The notes under the pieces were generated by a model that was not told the DNA's origin, did no database searches, and saw only the letters and a program-made list of their open reading frames with translations. The position numbers and the translations under genes are program-made. DNA of 38,547 nucleotides from Candidatus Sediminicultor quintus (lineage in GTDB: Bacteria > Atribacterota > Phoenicimicrobiia > Phoenicimicrobiales > Phoenicimicrobiaceae), in assembly GCA_001773955.1 (NCBI GenBank), contig MEYH01000090.1, forward strand, positions 22,428 through 60,974, given 5' to 3'. Positions 1 through 9,197 of this stretch are shown piece after piece (positions within the stretch are counted from its first letter, which is position 1; each line of letters opens with the position of its first letter).

Positions 1-46
1 ACAGGTTACTTATCACTTGTTACACATTACATCACTTATTGGTGAA
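1..46. repeat. Heptad-repeat spacer downstream of hslU
   Basis: Read on the minus strand, the first 35 bases split into five consecutive 7-base units that all end in GT, for example AATGTGT and AACAAGT. The same GTAA-rich words occur at 8423-8452 and 32808-32835. The array begins directly after the hslU stop codon and may continue beyond the window edge. No gene is visible here. Confidence 0.6.
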
Positions 47-1471
47 TTACAAAATATATCTGCTTAAATCTTCGTTTTTTACGATACTTTGTAATTTTTT
101 CTTTACATATCTTTTATCAATAATAATTTGCTTATTTTTAGAACTGGGAGCATTAAAAGAAATATCTTCCAATAATTTTTCTAAAACAGTATACAATCTT
201 CTTGCTCCAATATTTTCTGTCTGTTCGTTTACCAAAAAAGAAGTTTCAGCAATCTCGTCAATAGCATTATCTGTAATTTCTATTTTCAAATCTTCGGTAG
301 CAAGTAAGGCTATATATTGTTTTATCAGTGAATTACGGGGTTCAGTTAATATTCTTTTTAAATCTCCTTTATTTAAAATATTTAATTCAACCCTAATAGG
401 GAAACGCCCTTGTAATTCAGGTATTAAATCAGAAGGCTTTGAAGTGGTAAAAGCACCGGCAGCTATAAATAAAATATGGTCGGTCTTAATTGCTCCATAT
501 TTAGTCATAACTGTTGAACCTTCAATAATAGGCAATATATCTCTTTGAACTCCTCCTCTGGATACATCTGGTCCGTATGATTTTTCTTGCGTAGCAATTT
601 TATCGATTTCATCGATAAAAACAATCCCTAAATTTTCCACTTTATCAACAGCATCTCGAATTACTTCATCCATATCTATTAACTTTTGAGTTTCAGTATA
701 GAGTAATATTTTACGAGCCTCTGCGATTGTAACTTTTTGTTTTTTCCTTTTTTGGGGGAACATTCTGCCTAGAATGTCTTTAAAATTGATTCCCATTCCT
801 TCTATCCCTGAGTTAGAAAAAATTTCTACTGTAGGCTGAATGTTTTCCTCAACTTCGATTTCAATTAATCTATTTTCCAGCTCACCTTTTTCTAATTTAT
901 CTTTAAACTTTTTTCTAGTCCTTTCAAATCTTTCTTCTCTTTCATCTTTATTTTTTAAAATATCAAAAGATTCTTTCTTTTCTTCTTCTTCTTCAATTCC
1001 AGAAGAAAATGGACCATCTAAAAAATTTGTTTTTTGTTCTTTTCTTTTGGTTGATACAGGGAATAAATAATCTACTATTTTTTCATCGACTAACTGTTTT
1101 GCTTTATCTTCAACCTTACTGGCCCATTCTTTACGAACCAATTGAACACTTACTTCTGTTATATCTCTGATTATGGAATCTACATCTCTTCCTACATAAC
1201 CTACTTCGGTAAATTTTGTTGCTTCAACTTTTACAAAAGGGGCTTTAACTAATTTTGCTAATCTCCTTGCAATTTCTGTTTTTCCAACTCCGGTAGGCCC
1301 AATCATTATGATATTTTTTGGGGTCACTTCATCTATTAATTCCGGGGGTAATTTCTGTCTTCTGATTCTATTTCGTAAAGCAATAGCAACTGCTTTTTTG
1401 GCATTTTCTTGCCCAATTATATATTGATCAAGTTCGGAAACAATTTGTGAAGGGGTTAGATCGTTAATCAA
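47..1471 (-). CDS. hslU: ATP-dependent protease ATPase subunit HslU (ClpY)
   Basis: AAA+ unfoldase that feeds unfolded substrates to the HslV peptidase in the cytoplasm. The 474-residue protein has Walker A GPTGVGKT at residues 58-65, the GYVG pore loop at about 91-94, a charged insertion (I) domain of roughly 130 residues, a Walker B VFIDEID, a GRFPIR arginine-finger segment, and the family C-terminus LSRYIL that docks into HslV. Length is slightly above the usual 440-470. The start is TTG (bases 1469-1471), preceded by GGAGG at eight bases, and no better in-frame start is present. It lies 21 bp after hslV, so the two are almost certainly co-transcribed. Identification is firm. Confidence 0.97.
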   Translation of the reverse strand: MINDLTPSQIVSELDQYIIGQENAKKAVAIALRNRIRRQKLPPELIDEVTPKNIIMIGPTGVGKTEIARRLAKLVKAPFVKVEATKFTEVGYVGRDVDSIIRDITEVSVQLVRKEWASKVEDKAKQLVDEKIVDYLFPVSTKRKEQKTNFLDGPFSSGIEEEEEKKESFDILKNKDEREERFERTRKKFKDKLEKGELENRLIEIEVEENIQPTVEIFSNSGIEGMGINFKDILGRMFPQKRKKQKVTIAEARKILLYTETQKLIDMDEVIRDAVDKVENLGIVFIDEIDKIATQEKSYGPDVSRGGVQRDILPIIEGSTVMTKYGAIKTDHILFIAAGAFTTSKPSDLIPELQGRFPIRVELNILNKGDLKRILTEPRNSLIKQYIALLATEDLKIEITDNAIDEIAETSFLVNEQTENIGARRLYTVLEKLLEDISFNAPSSKNKQIIIDKRYVKKKLQSIVKNEDLSRYIL

Positions 1472-1492
1472 TTATGGTTCCTCCATTCTTTT

Positions 1493-2023
1493 CTATTTTA
1501 ATTTTTCTACTGTTATTTTATCATTAGTATAGATACAAATTGAAGCTGCAATTTGTAATGATTCTAAAGCTATTTCGTAGGCAGAGAGATTTGAATATTT
1601 AACCAAAGCCTTTGCGGCCGCCAATGCATAAGGACCACCTGATCCGATAGCAGCGATATTATCATCCGGTTCTATTATATCACCAGTTCCGGAAACTATA
1701 AATATATGCTCTTTGTCCGCAACAATTAATATCGCCTCTAATTTTCTTAATATTTTATCAGTTCGCCACTCTTTAGCTAAAGAAATAACTGCTTTAGGTA
1801 AATTTCCATGAAGTTCTTCTATTTTATTTTCAAATTTTTCAAATAAAGTTATGGCATCTGCACTCGCTCCGGCAAATCCGGTAAGAACTTTATCATCATA
1901 AATTTTTCGAATCTTTTTAGTATTATTTTTCATAATAGTATTTCCCATACTTATCTGGCCATCACCAGAAATAGCGACTTCGCCTTTATGTTTTATCGCT
2001 AAAATTGTAGTTCCTTTAAACAT
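1493..2023 (-). CDS. hslV: ATP-dependent protease peptidase subunit HslV (ClpQ)
   Basis: Proteasome-like peptidase that forms double hexameric rings and works with HslU. The 176 residues begin with a short propeptide (MFKG) before the Thr-Thr pair at residues 5-6; removal of the propeptide would expose the N-terminal catalytic threonine, as in Thermotoga-type HslV rather than the Ser-type ClpQ of Bacillus. The SGDGQ motif near residue 19 and the [11 protein letters not shown] segment near residue 127 are typical. ATG start with a purine-rich GGAAAGGAAA upstream. It sits between xerC (32 bp) and hslU (21 bp) in the classical codV-clpQ-clpY order. Confidence 0.97.
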   Translation of the reverse strand: MFKGTTILAIKHKGEVAISGDGQISMGNTIMKNNTKKIRKIYDDKVLTGFAGASADAITLFEKFENKIEELHGNLPKAVISLAKEWRTDKILRKLEAILIVADKEHIFIVSGTGDIIEPDDNIAAIGSGGPYALAAAKALVKYSNLSAYEIALESLQIAASICIYTNDKITVEKLK

Positions 2024-2055
2024 TTTTTATTTCCTTTCCTTTTAAATTTTTAACA

Positions 2056-2964
2056 TTAAGGCCTGGGATGAGATTTTTTATAAATTATTTTTAATCTTTC
2101 TTTGGTAATATGCGTGTATATTTGAGTAGTAGATAAACTCTCATGCCCTAAAAGTTCCTGAACAGAACGTAAGTCCGCCCCACCCCCTAAAAGATGTGTA
2201 GCGAATGAATGCCTTAAAACATGTGGACTGACCTTTTTATTTAAATCAGCTATTTTCATATATTTGATAATAATTCTACGTATACTTCTTGCTGACAGTC
2301 TTCCTCCAAAACGATTTAATAAAAAGGCATTTAGGTCAATTTTAATTATAGGTACATTTTTTATAAACAAACTTCTGCTGGTTATATATTCTTGTATTGC
2401 CCTTATACTCGGATTGCCTAAAGGAAGAATTCTTTCCTTTGAACCCTTTCCAAATACTCTAACAGTTTTTTCATACAGGTCTATATCGGGAACATCTAAA
2501 TTCACCAGTTCTCCAACCCTCATCCCGGTGCCATAAAGTATTTCAAGTATTGCCCTGTCTCTAATTCCAAGTATTGTATTCCCAGGCGGCGTTTCGATAA
2601 GTTTATTAATTTCTTGTAAGTATAAAAAACAGGGTAACTTCTTGTCTATCTTAGGTGTTATTAAATTGATAGTCGGATTAATTTTTACTATTCCTTCTCT
2701 TGATATAAATTTAAAGAAAGACCGGATTGTAGATATTTTTCGGCAAATACTTCTTGTTGAATAATCACGCTTCTTTAAATATACAATATATTTTCGCATA
2801 ATACTACGATCGATACATTGTATGTTATTTTTCTTTAATATTTTACGATCCTCTAAATAATTTAACAACTGTAATAAATCATTTTTATAGGATATAATAG
2901 TATTATTGGAGTAATTTTTTTCATTCTTTAGAAAAGAAATATAAGAATTTAGGTGTTCCTTCAA
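2056..2964 (-). CDS. xerC: Tyrosine recombinase XerC-like (chromosome dimer resolution)
   Basis: Site-specific recombinase of 302 residues. The N-terminal SAM-like DNA-binding domain covers about residues 1-100. The catalytic domain shows Arg149 in TGMRVGEL, a lysine in GKGSKER, the HVLRHSFATHLL box, the GHESLSTTQIY box and the nucleophile Tyr283. Family knowledge assigns dimer resolution at dif in partnership with a second Xer protein. The location between topA and hslV matches the codV/xerC position in Firmicutes, so XerC is preferred over XerD, although sequence alone does not separate them. The start is TTG, with GGAGGGG about a dozen bases upstream. trmFO, which often separates topA and xerC, is absent. 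Confidence 0.9.
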   Translation of the reverse strand: MKEHLNSYISFLKNEKNYSNNTIISYKNDLLQLLNYLEDRKILKKNNIQCIDRSIMRKYIVYLKKRDYSTRSICRKISTIRSFFKFISREGIVKINPTINLITPKIDKKLPCFLYLQEINKLIETPPGNTILGIRDRAILEILYGTGMRVGELVNLDVPDIDLYEKTVRVFGKGSKERILPLGNPSIRAIQEYITSRSLFIKNVPIIKIDLNAFLLNRFGGRLSARSIRRIIIKYMKIADLNKKVSPHVLRHSFATHLLGGGADLRSVQELLGHESLSTTQIYTHITKERLKIIYKKSHPRP

Positions 2965-2987
2965 ATTTAAAAAACCCCTCCTTCTTT

Positions 2988-5090
2988 TTATTTTTTATCC
3001 TCTTTAATAACATCCTTATAGTTACAAGCGGAATTACTACATTTATGATAAAAACCGTTTTTTTTGTCTTTCATTATTACCAAGATATGATTACATTGGG
3101 GGCACTTTTTATCAACCGGCTTATTCCAGGTCACAAAAGAGCATTTCGGATAATTGCTACACCCGTAGAATGTCCTTCCTTTTTTAGTTTTTTTTCTAAT
3201 AATCTCTCCCGAACATCCTTCTACCGGACAAGATACGCCAATTTTATCCAAAAAAGGCTTGGTGATTTTACAATCGGGAAACTTTGAACAAGCTAAAAAT
3301 TTACCAAAACGCCCATTTTTTATCAACATCTTACTGCCACATTTAGCACATATTTCATCGCTAAATACTATTGGCATTTCAATTTTTTGCGCCTGACTCC
3401 CTTTTACCAAATCATTGGAAAATGCCTTGTAAAATTCATCTAAAACATTTTCCCATTTTTTTTTATCAGATTCGATTTCATCGAGCTGTTTTTCCATTTT
3501 TGCAGTGAAAGCAATATTTATAATATCGGAAAAATATTGAATTAAAAAAGAGTTCACGGTTATTCCCAATTCTGTAGGTCTAAAATTTTTATTTACTTTT
3601 TCCACATATGTCCGATATTGTAAGGTGCTTATAGTCGGTACATATGTACTGGGTCGTCCTATCCCTTCTTTTTCTAATCTTTTTACCAAGCTGGCTTCTG
3701 TGTATCTGGGAGGGGGTTTGGTAAAAGATTGATTTGCCTTAATTTTTAACAACTTAAGTTGATCTTTTTCTTTAAGATCAGGAATTTTATCTACATCCTG
3801 ATTGTTTTGGCCATATAGAATCATATATCCTTTAAATAATATCCGATAGCCGGAAGTTCTAAAGATATAACTTCCTGATTCTATATCTATAGTAGTTTTT
3901 TCCAGATAGGCAGCTTTCATCCTGCTCGCTATAAATCTTTGCCAGATTATATTATATAATTTATATTGATCATTAGTTAGATATTTTTTAATCGATTCCG
4001 GGTGATTTAATACATATGTAGGCCTGATGGATTCATGAGCATCCTGAATCTTTATATTTTTTATTTTATTTTTTACTTCTTTCAAATTTTGAGATAATTT
4101 AGCAAAATCTTTGCCATAATGTTCTTCAATATATTTTTTCGCTTCACATTTTGCTTCATCAGATACTCTTATCGAGTCAGTACGCATATAGGTAATCATA
4201 CCAATATTTCCTTTATTGCCCAAGGTAATACCCTCGTACAATTGTTGAGCTATGAACATAGTTTTTTTAATGGGAAAATTCAATTTATTATACGCTTCTT
4301 GCTGCAAAGTACTTGTAGTAAATGGTGGCTGCGGATTTTTCGATTCCTTCTTTTTGTTTATACTTTTAATATAGATATCCTGATTTTTTACTTCTTCACA
4401 AATTTCCGTTGCTTCTTTTTTAGTTTTAATAGTTGGTTTTTCAGAATTTATCGAGAAAAGTTTTGCCTCGAAAGGCTCCGCTTTTTCATCTTCAATTTTT
4501 TTAAACAAGGCATCTATCGTCCAATATTCTTCTATTTTAAATTTAGCTATTTCCTCTTCTCTTTCGCATATTAAATATAATGTTACAGATTGTACCCTTC
4601 CTGCACTTAATTTTTTGCCAATCTTTTTCCACAATAATGGACTAATCTTATAACCTACCAGTCTATCCAATAATCTCCTGGCCTTTTGAGAGTTTACCAT
4701 ATTAAGATCAATCTCTCTTGGTTTTTTAAAGGCCTGGGACACAGCTCTTTCGGTTATTTCATTAAAGATAACCCTGTTCTTCCCCTCTATAACCTTCAAT
4801 TTTTGAGCAATATGCCAGGCAATGGCTTCACCTTCCCTGTCCGGATCAGTAGCTAAAAATACTTTCTCTTTACCTTTAGCGCTTTCTTCTAATTCTTTCA
4901 ATACCCTTCTTTGTTTAGGAATAACCACATATTCTGGCTGAAAGTTATTTTCAATAGCTATCCCTAATTTTGTTTTGGGCAGATCAATTAAATGCCCCTT
5001 GCTCGATTTAATAATATAATCCTCACCTAATATTTTTTTTAAGGTTTTTTCTTTAGTTGGTGATTCAACTATCACTAAAAATTTAGACAT
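2988..5090 (-). CDS. topA: DNA topoisomerase I (type IA)
   Basis: Relaxes negative supercoils by single-strand passage. The 700-residue protein starts with the TOPRIM domain (VIVESPTK near residue 7, DPDREGEAIAWH at about 82-93), continues with the toroidal core, and carries the catalytic tyrosine Tyr301 in GMITYMRTDS. The C-terminus holds three four-cysteine zinc-ribbon modules at roughly residues 581-607, 621-650 and 663-689, all with cysteines intact. Length and architecture are ordinary for a bacterial TopA. ATG start. It lies 32 bp after the DUF362 gene and 23 bp before xerC, consistent with one transcription unit ending in hslU. Confidence 0.98.
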   Translation of the reverse strand: MSKFLVIVESPTKEKTLKKILGEDYIIKSSKGHLIDLPKTKLGIAIENNFQPEYVVIPKQRRVLKELEESAKGKEKVFLATDPDREGEAIAWHIAQKLKVIEGKNRVIFNEITERAVSQAFKKPREIDLNMVNSQKARRLLDRLVGYKISPLLWKKIGKKLSAGRVQSVTLYLICEREEEIAKFKIEEYWTIDALFKKIEDEKAEPFEAKLFSINSEKPTIKTKKEATEICEEVKNQDIYIKSINKKKESKNPQPPFTTSTLQQEAYNKLNFPIKKTMFIAQQLYEGITLGNKGNIGMITYMRTDSIRVSDEAKCEAKKYIEEHYGKDFAKLSQNLKEVKNKIKNIKIQDAHESIRPTYVLNHPESIKKYLTNDQYKLYNIIWQRFIASRMKAAYLEKTTIDIESGSYIFRTSGYRILFKGYMILYGQNNQDVDKIPDLKEKDQLKLLKIKANQSFTKPPPRYTEASLVKRLEKEGIGRPSTYVPTISTLQYRTYVEKVNKNFRPTELGITVNSFLIQYFSDIINIAFTAKMEKQLDEIESDKKKWENVLDEFYKAFSNDLVKGSQAQKIEMPIVFSDEICAKCGSKMLIKNGRFGKFLACSKFPDCKITKPFLDKIGVSCPVEGCSGEIIRKKTKKGRTFYGCSNYPKCSFVTWNKPVDKKCPQCNHILVIMKDKKNGFYHKCSNSACNYKDVIKEDKK

Positions 5091-5122
5091 TTTTTATTCC
5101 TTGTAAATTTTTTCTTATTTTT

Positions 5123-6229
5123 CTACTTTCCTTTTAACCGATAATATAAATCCTGTGGCCAGGAAGGTAATATTATTGCACCATAAGGACAATGTTCATC
5201 ACAACAAAAGCAAGAAATACATTTCTTTCTATCCACTTCAGGAAATTTATTGGTTAAATTCATTGCCGAAACAGGACAAACTTCAATACATTTTTTACAT
5301 ATTTTACATTTATTATGATTTACTATCGGCTTAACCGAAGCAAAATTAAATACATGAGGGCCCGCTGTTCTTCTTATTCTTTGCAAAATACTATTATTTG
5401 GTGTTTTAAACCCAGAAATTACTTCTAATTCTCCATCAATAATTATATTGGAGATATCTGTCTCCCCTAAATTTCTTTCTTTGGCAACTTGTAATAACTC
5501 AATTGTATCAGGCTTAAGTCCCATCATGGCAGCCATAATTGAATCAAGAGAAATACCATTATCACTACTTATTATTTTATTTATTGCTCGTATCTTCCCA
5601 TTGGTAGGCCCAGCACCTTCCATACCGATTATAGCATCCATAATATTTAAATCCGGAATTCTTATTTGATAAATATCTAATAAAATTTCAGCAAATTTTT
5701 TAACCGACCGAGCAAAAGTGTGTAGTTTTGCTTTTTTCCCTCCCGGAATAATACCGAACATGTTTTTTATGGCACCAGTAATAGTAGTTAAACTGTGGGT
5801 TTTGAATTTTGGAACATTAATGACATAATCTGCTTCTTTAACTATCTTGGAAATAAATAATTTTTCAATAAATTCTGACTCTATCTTTACTTCTACTATT
5901 TCCCTGGCAATATTGCCATAGCAACCGTCAGAAGCATCTAATATCCCAGTAATTTTTGCTATTTTTAAGGGGTCAAAGTGAATACTCCCAGAATTATCTC
6001 CTACGATTATTTCTTTAGATTTACATTTTTTTAATTCTTGAACAATTGCCGATATTATTCTCGGATCGGTAGTCACCCCTCTCTCCGGAGGAAATGGTCC
6101 CAGGAGATTTGGTTTTACTAAAACTTTTTTATCTTTTACTTTTTCTTTTACCCCAAATATCTCAAAAACATTTTTTATTATTTCGGATATTTCATCATTT
6201 CGTACATCACTGATTATAACTCTGGACAT
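5123..6229 (-). CDS. DUF362 protein with C-terminal 2x[4Fe-4S] ferredoxin domain
   Basis: The 368-residue protein has an N-terminal DUF362 domain, recognisable from the KPNLLGP segment near residue 39, the GDNSGS segment near 77, and VPKFKTHSLTTITGAIKNMFG near 139. The C-terminus is a bacterial ferredoxin fold with two CxxCxxCxxxCP clusters: Cys308, 311, 314, 318 and Cys337, 340, 343, 347. An internal lysine-rich GGKKAK loop follows the hallmark helix. No signal peptide or membrane segment is visible, so a cytoplasmic iron-sulfur protein is likely. The function of the family is not established and I do not assign one. ATG start with GAGGGG upstream. It heads the run into topA, xerC, hslV and hslU, and is preceded by a repeat-filled spacer. 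Confidence 0.88.
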   Translation of the reverse strand: MSRVIISDVRNDEISEIIKNVFEIFGVKEKVKDKKVLVKPNLLGPFPPERGVTTDPRIISAIVQELKKCKSKEIIVGDNSGSIHFDPLKIAKITGILDASDGCYGNIAREIVEVKIESEFIEKLFISKIVKEADYVINVPKFKTHSLTTITGAIKNMFGIIPGGKKAKLHTFARSVKKFAEILLDIYQIRIPDLNIMDAIIGMEGAGPTNGKIRAINKIISSDNGISLDSIMAAMMGLKPDTIELLQVAKERNLGETDISNIIIDGELEVISGFKTPNNSILQRIRRTAGPHVFNFASVKPIVNHNKCKICKKCIEVCPVSAMNLTNKFPEVDRKKCISCFCCDEHCPYGAIILPSWPQDLYYRLKGK

Positions 6230-6251
6230 ATCCCCTCTGTTGACTTAGATT

Positions 6252-6329
6252 CGTATCGAGTATCTCGTGAATCGTATCTCGTAAAGAGAATAGAAACCGA
6301 GAATCAGAATAAATTCGTATCGAGTATTT
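6252..6329. repeat. Heptad-repeat array upstream of DUF362 gene
   Basis: The spacer between the DUF362 gene and plsY opens with units related to CGTATCG, AGTATCT and CGTAAAG in a 7-base register. The CGTATCG, AGTATTT pair returns at 6316-6329 after one 8-base step. The same word family occurs at 10767-10787, 26083-26103, 32698-32740 and 35547-35566. Confidence 0.65.
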
Positions 6330-6330
6330 A

Positions 6331-6383
6331 GTAGGGGTTCGATTCATCGAACCCGTTTCGGGTCGGATAAATCCGACCCCTAC
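6331..6383. repeat. Double palindrome of the GTAGGGG/CCCCTAC family
   Basis: Two perfect hairpins lie back to back. The first has 9-bp arms GGGTTCGAT and ATCGAACCC at 6335-6354 with a 2-base loop. The second has arms GGGTCGGAT and ATCCGACCC at 6360-6379 with a 2-base loop. The outermost bases GTAGGGG (6331-6337) and CCCCTAC (6377-6383) pair across both. Related palindromes are at 14491-14524, 21252-21289 and 30937-30960. It may act as a transcription terminator for der-plsY, although no T-tract follows; a dispersed repeat is the safer call. Confidence 0.75.
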
Positions 6384-6400
6384 ATTAAAAACAAAACTTT

Positions 6401-6458
6401 AAACTGAAAACTGAAAACGTGTATTTAATACTAACGACTATTCACTATCGACTATTTT
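6401..6458. repeat. Composite heptad element (AAACTGA part plus CTAACGA part)
   Basis: Three A-rich heptads of the AAACTGA type (6401-6421) are followed by a 9-base joint and then four heptads of the CTAACGA/CTATTCA type (6431-6458). The array runs up to the plsY stop codon. A 35-base stretch, 6413-6447, is identical to the reverse complement of 33451-33485, and related copies are at 13825-13905 and 26537-26578. The order of the two word types and the joint between them is conserved among copies. Confidence 0.7.
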
Positions 6459-7063
6459 TATTTTTCAATCTTGATCTTTTCTCCAATTTTTCTTTCTTTT
6501 TTTGATTTTAGTCTTTCAATATTTTCTTTATGTTTAAAAATACCTAAAACTAAGATTATCGCACCAAACACAATGTATTCATAAGGTTGTTTAAACAATA
6601 TTGTAAAAACAAAAATAGAAATTAGAGCGAAAATAGATGATAAAGAGGTGTATCTTGTTATTATTATAACAATCACCCAGACTGTTACTGCTAAAAGTGC
6701 TATTATCGGATTAAAAGCAAATACAACTCCAATTGTAGTAGCTATCCCTTTTCCGCCTTTAAACCCGAGGAATAAAGACCAGTCATGACCACAAATTACT
6801 GCTAACCCTGTAATAGTTAATATTAATAAATTATCAATATTGAAATGTTGTGCTAAATAGATAGAAAAAATACCTTTGCCAATATCGCCAATTACTACAA
6901 AAGAAGCTAATGAAGGTCCCAATATCCTAAGAGCATTGCTTGCACCTATATTTCCGCTTCCGTATTCTCTTATATCTACTTTCTTAAATAGTTTACCAAC
7001 AATATATCCAAAAGGTATGGAACCTAAAAGATAACAGCTTATAATTATTAGAGCAATCTTCAT
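6458..7063 (-). CDS. plsY: Acyl-phosphate:glycerol-3-phosphate acyltransferase PlsY
   Basis: Inner-membrane enzyme that moves the acyl group from acyl-phosphate (made by PlsX) to glycerol-3-phosphate, the first step of phospholipid synthesis. The 201 residues form about five membrane spans. The three family motifs are present: YGSGNIGASNALR near residue 35, GHDWSLFLGFKGGKGIAT near 92, and HKENI near 178. The C-terminal tail is highly basic. The ATG overlaps the der stop by four bases (ATGA), implying translational coupling. Its partner plsX is in the fab cluster of this window rather than adjacent. Confidence 0.96.
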   Translation of the reverse strand: MKIALIIISCYLLGSIPFGYIVGKLFKKVDIREYGSGNIGASNALRILGPSLASFVVIGDIGKGIFSIYLAQHFNIDNLLILTITGLAVICGHDWSLFLGFKGGKGIATTIGVVFAFNPIIALLAVTVWVIVIIITRYTSLSSIFALISIFVFTILFKQPYEYIVFGAIILVLGIFKHKENIERLKSKKERKIGEKIKIEK

Positions 7064-8391
7064 ACTGTTTCCCTTTCCTCACTTTTTCTCGCTAAATCGA
7101 TAACTACAGGTGAGCCTTCAAAACCAAAGGTTTCATAAAATTTATTTTCTAAATATTTATGATAAGAAGTATACATTAATTTAGGATTGTTTACAAATAA
7201 TAGAAATGTAGGTGGTTTTATCCCTGTTTGAGTAGCGTATTTAATTTTTAGGGTATTCCCCACTACATATTTTGGAGGATTTTTAGAAATAACTTCTCTT
7301 ATAAAAACATTTATTGCCGAAGTGGGAATTTTTTTACTATATTGTAAGGCAACTTCTTTAATTTTTGAAATAATTTTATCCATATTATAACCTGTTATGG
7401 CAGAAGTCATTATAATGGGAGATTTTTTTAAAAAAGACAATTCATATCTTATCTCATCAATAAATAATTTTCTATCTATATTATCTTTAATTAAATCAAA
7501 TTTATTCAATATTATGATGCAGGCTTTTCTTTCTTTTTGAACATAATTTGCTATTTTTTTATCTTGCATACTAACTCCCTGTGTAGAGTCCAATATCAAT
7601 AACACTATATCTGAATTATGTACCGCTGTAAAAGTTCTTAATGTACTATAATATTCAACATCTTCTTTCGGTTTCGCTTTGCCTCTCAGGCCTGCGGTAT
7701 CGATAAACATTAATTTTAATGAATTATGTTTAAAAATTATTTCAATAGCATCTCTGGTAGTGCCGGGATGTTCGCTGACTATTATTCTATCTTCTCCTAA
7801 AATGCGATTTAATAAACTTGATTTTCCTACATTGGGTCTTCCAATAATTGATACTTTTATAAGGTTTTCTTCTTCTTCCGATTCTATTTTTATTTCTGAA
7901 ATATAAGATATTATTCTATCTAATAAATCATCAATATTTAAGCCGTGTTCTGCTGAAATAATATAGGGGTCTCCGAATCCTAATTCGTAAAACTCATATA
8001 ATTTTAATTCACTTCCCTTTACATCTCCCTTGTTGGCTACCAGGATACTTGATTTATTTTTTTCTCTAATCGCTTTAGCTACTTTAAAATCATCCGGATT
8101 TATTCCCTCTTTGACATCAACCAATAATATAATTAAGTCTGCCTCTTCAATAGCTAATTCAATCTGAACAGTTATTTTTTTTTGCAGTTCTTCCCTTTTT
8201 ATAAAATCCACACCTCCGGTATCTACCAGAGTAAATTGCTTTCCTTTCCATTCACATTCTGCATATATCCTATCTCTGGTAATCCCAGGTTCGTTTTCCA
8301 CAATAGCGGTTCTTTTCTTAGTGATTCTATTAAATAAGGTCGATTTCCCTACATTTATTCTTCCGATAATAGCAACAATAGGTTTTCTCAA
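7060..8391 (-). CDS. der: Ribosome biogenesis GTPase Der (EngA)
   Basis: Double-GTPase required for 50S subunit maturation. With the start chosen here the protein has 443 residues: first G domain with GRINVGKS at 10-17, DTGG at 57-60 and NKGD at 120-123; second G domain with GRPNVGKS at 184-191, DTAG and NKFD; and a C-terminal KH-like domain. The first P-loop has Ile where Der normally has Pro. The open frame extends to 8430, but those extra 13 codons read into the heptad repeat. The TTG at 8389-8391 has GGGAG eight bases upstream (8400-8404) and gives MRKPIVAIIGR, the expected Der N-terminus. Overlaps plsY by four bases. Confidence 0.95.
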   Translation of the reverse strand: MRKPIVAIIGRINVGKSTLFNRITKKRTAIVENEPGITRDRIYAECEWKGKQFTLVDTGGVDFIKREELQKKITVQIELAIEEADLIILLVDVKEGINPDDFKVAKAIREKNKSSILVANKGDVKGSELKLYEFYELGFGDPYIISAEHGLNIDDLLDRIISYISEIKIESEEEENLIKVSIIGRPNVGKSSLLNRILGEDRIIVSEHPGTTRDAIEIIFKHNSLKLMFIDTAGLRGKAKPKEDVEYYSTLRTFTAVHNSDIVLLILDSTQGVSMQDKKIANYVQKERKACIIILNKFDLIKDNIDRKLFIDEIRYELSFLKKSPIIMTSAITGYNMDKIISKIKEVALQYSKKIPTSAINVFIREVISKNPPKYVVGNTLKIKYATQTGIKPPTFLLFVNNPKLMYTSYHKYLENKFYETFGFEGSPVVIDLARKSEERETV

Positions 8392-8422
8392 GGTAAGCAC
8401 TCCCATCTTGTATAAAATACAC

Positions 8423-8452
8423 AGTAACAAGTAATAAGTAATGAGTAATGAG
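8423..8452. repeat. Heptad array (AGTAATG type) between rpe and der
   Basis: Four perfect consecutive 7-base units, AGTAACA, then AGTAATA, then AGTAATG twice, fill the short spacer upstream of der. The reverse complement of the same family is at 32808-32835 and in the first 35 bases of the window. Confidence 0.8.
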
Positions 8453-8479
8453 CTTAAATTTCCTGAATCGTAAAAACAG

Positions 8480-9139
8480 TTACTTATTCATAATGTTTTT
8501 TATTTTCTTTATGGTCATTTCAGGGTTTGCGCTTTTAGATATAATTTGACCAAGCACAATTATTTCTGCTCCGGCTTTAATCACCTCAGAAATATTATCT
8601 AAATTTATCCCGCCATCGACTGCTAAGCTTATTGATTTTTTTTGATTATCTATTATTTTTCTCGCCTTTTCTATTTTAGTAGTCATCTCCGGGATAAATT
8701 TCTGCCCGCCAAAACCCGGATTAACTGTCATTAATAATAACATGTCTATTTTATTAATTAAATACTCAATAACACTTAGAGTAGTTGCCGGGTTTAGAGC
8801 AATGCCGGATTTTACATCAGACTCATTAATAGTTTGGATAAGTCGGTCAAGGTGTTTAGAAGTTTCGTAATGTACAATTATAATATCTCCACCCGCATCA
8901 ACAAATGATTTAATGTGATTCTCCGGTTTTTCTACCATCAGATGAACTTCTAAGGGAAGAGAGGTTATGCTTTTAATTGATTCTACTATCCTGGGGCCAA
9001 AGGAAATATTCGGTACAAAATTTCCATCCATAATGTCTAAGTGAATTAAATCTGCTCCTCCGCTTTCTATCTTTCTTAATTCTCTTTCCAAACAGGTAAA
9101 ATCTACATCTAAGATTGAGACAGCCAATTTTTTTATCAT
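8480..9139 (-). CDS. rpe: Ribulose-phosphate 3-epimerase
   Basis: Interconverts ribulose-5-phosphate and xylulose-5-phosphate in the pentose phosphate pathway. The 219-residue TIM barrel has the metal-binding and substrate motifs HLDIMDGNFVPNISFGP near residue 34, EVHLMVEKPENHI near 64, MTVNPGFGGQKF near 136, and DGGI near 174, all intact. ATG start. It follows comM by 58 bp and precedes der by 88 bp of repeat. In many Firmicutes rpe sits near rsgA and prkC; that context is not found here. Confidence 0.97.
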   Translation of the reverse strand: MIKKLAVSILDVDFTCLERELRKIESGGADLIHLDIMDGNFVPNISFGPRIVESIKSITSLPLEVHLMVEKPENHIKSFVDAGGDIIIVHYETSKHLDRLIQTINESDVKSGIALNPATTLSVIEYLINKIDMLLLMTVNPGFGGQKFIPEMTTKIEKARKIIDNQKKSISLAVDGGINLDNISEVIKAGAEIIVLGQIISKSANPEMTIKKIKNIMNK

Positions 9140-9197
9140 AATTATAACACCGCCTATTTATATAAATAATTGTGTATTTTAAAAACTTTGGTAATAA

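Noticed and set aside
39-548. 169-codon plus-strand open frame opposite hslU
   Set aside because: It is antisense to the conserved C-terminal part of HslU, shows no recognisable domain and no ribosome site; a shadow of the real gene.
4119-4574. 151-codon plus-strand open frame opposite topA, rich in Phe and Tyr
   Set aside because: Its composition is what the reverse complement of lysine-rich TopA codons gives; no family features.
7984-8035. Degenerate G4 motif in the first GTPase domain of Der
   Set aside because: The sequence NKGD still fits NKxD; only the variable position is unusual, so loss of GTP specificity is not supported.
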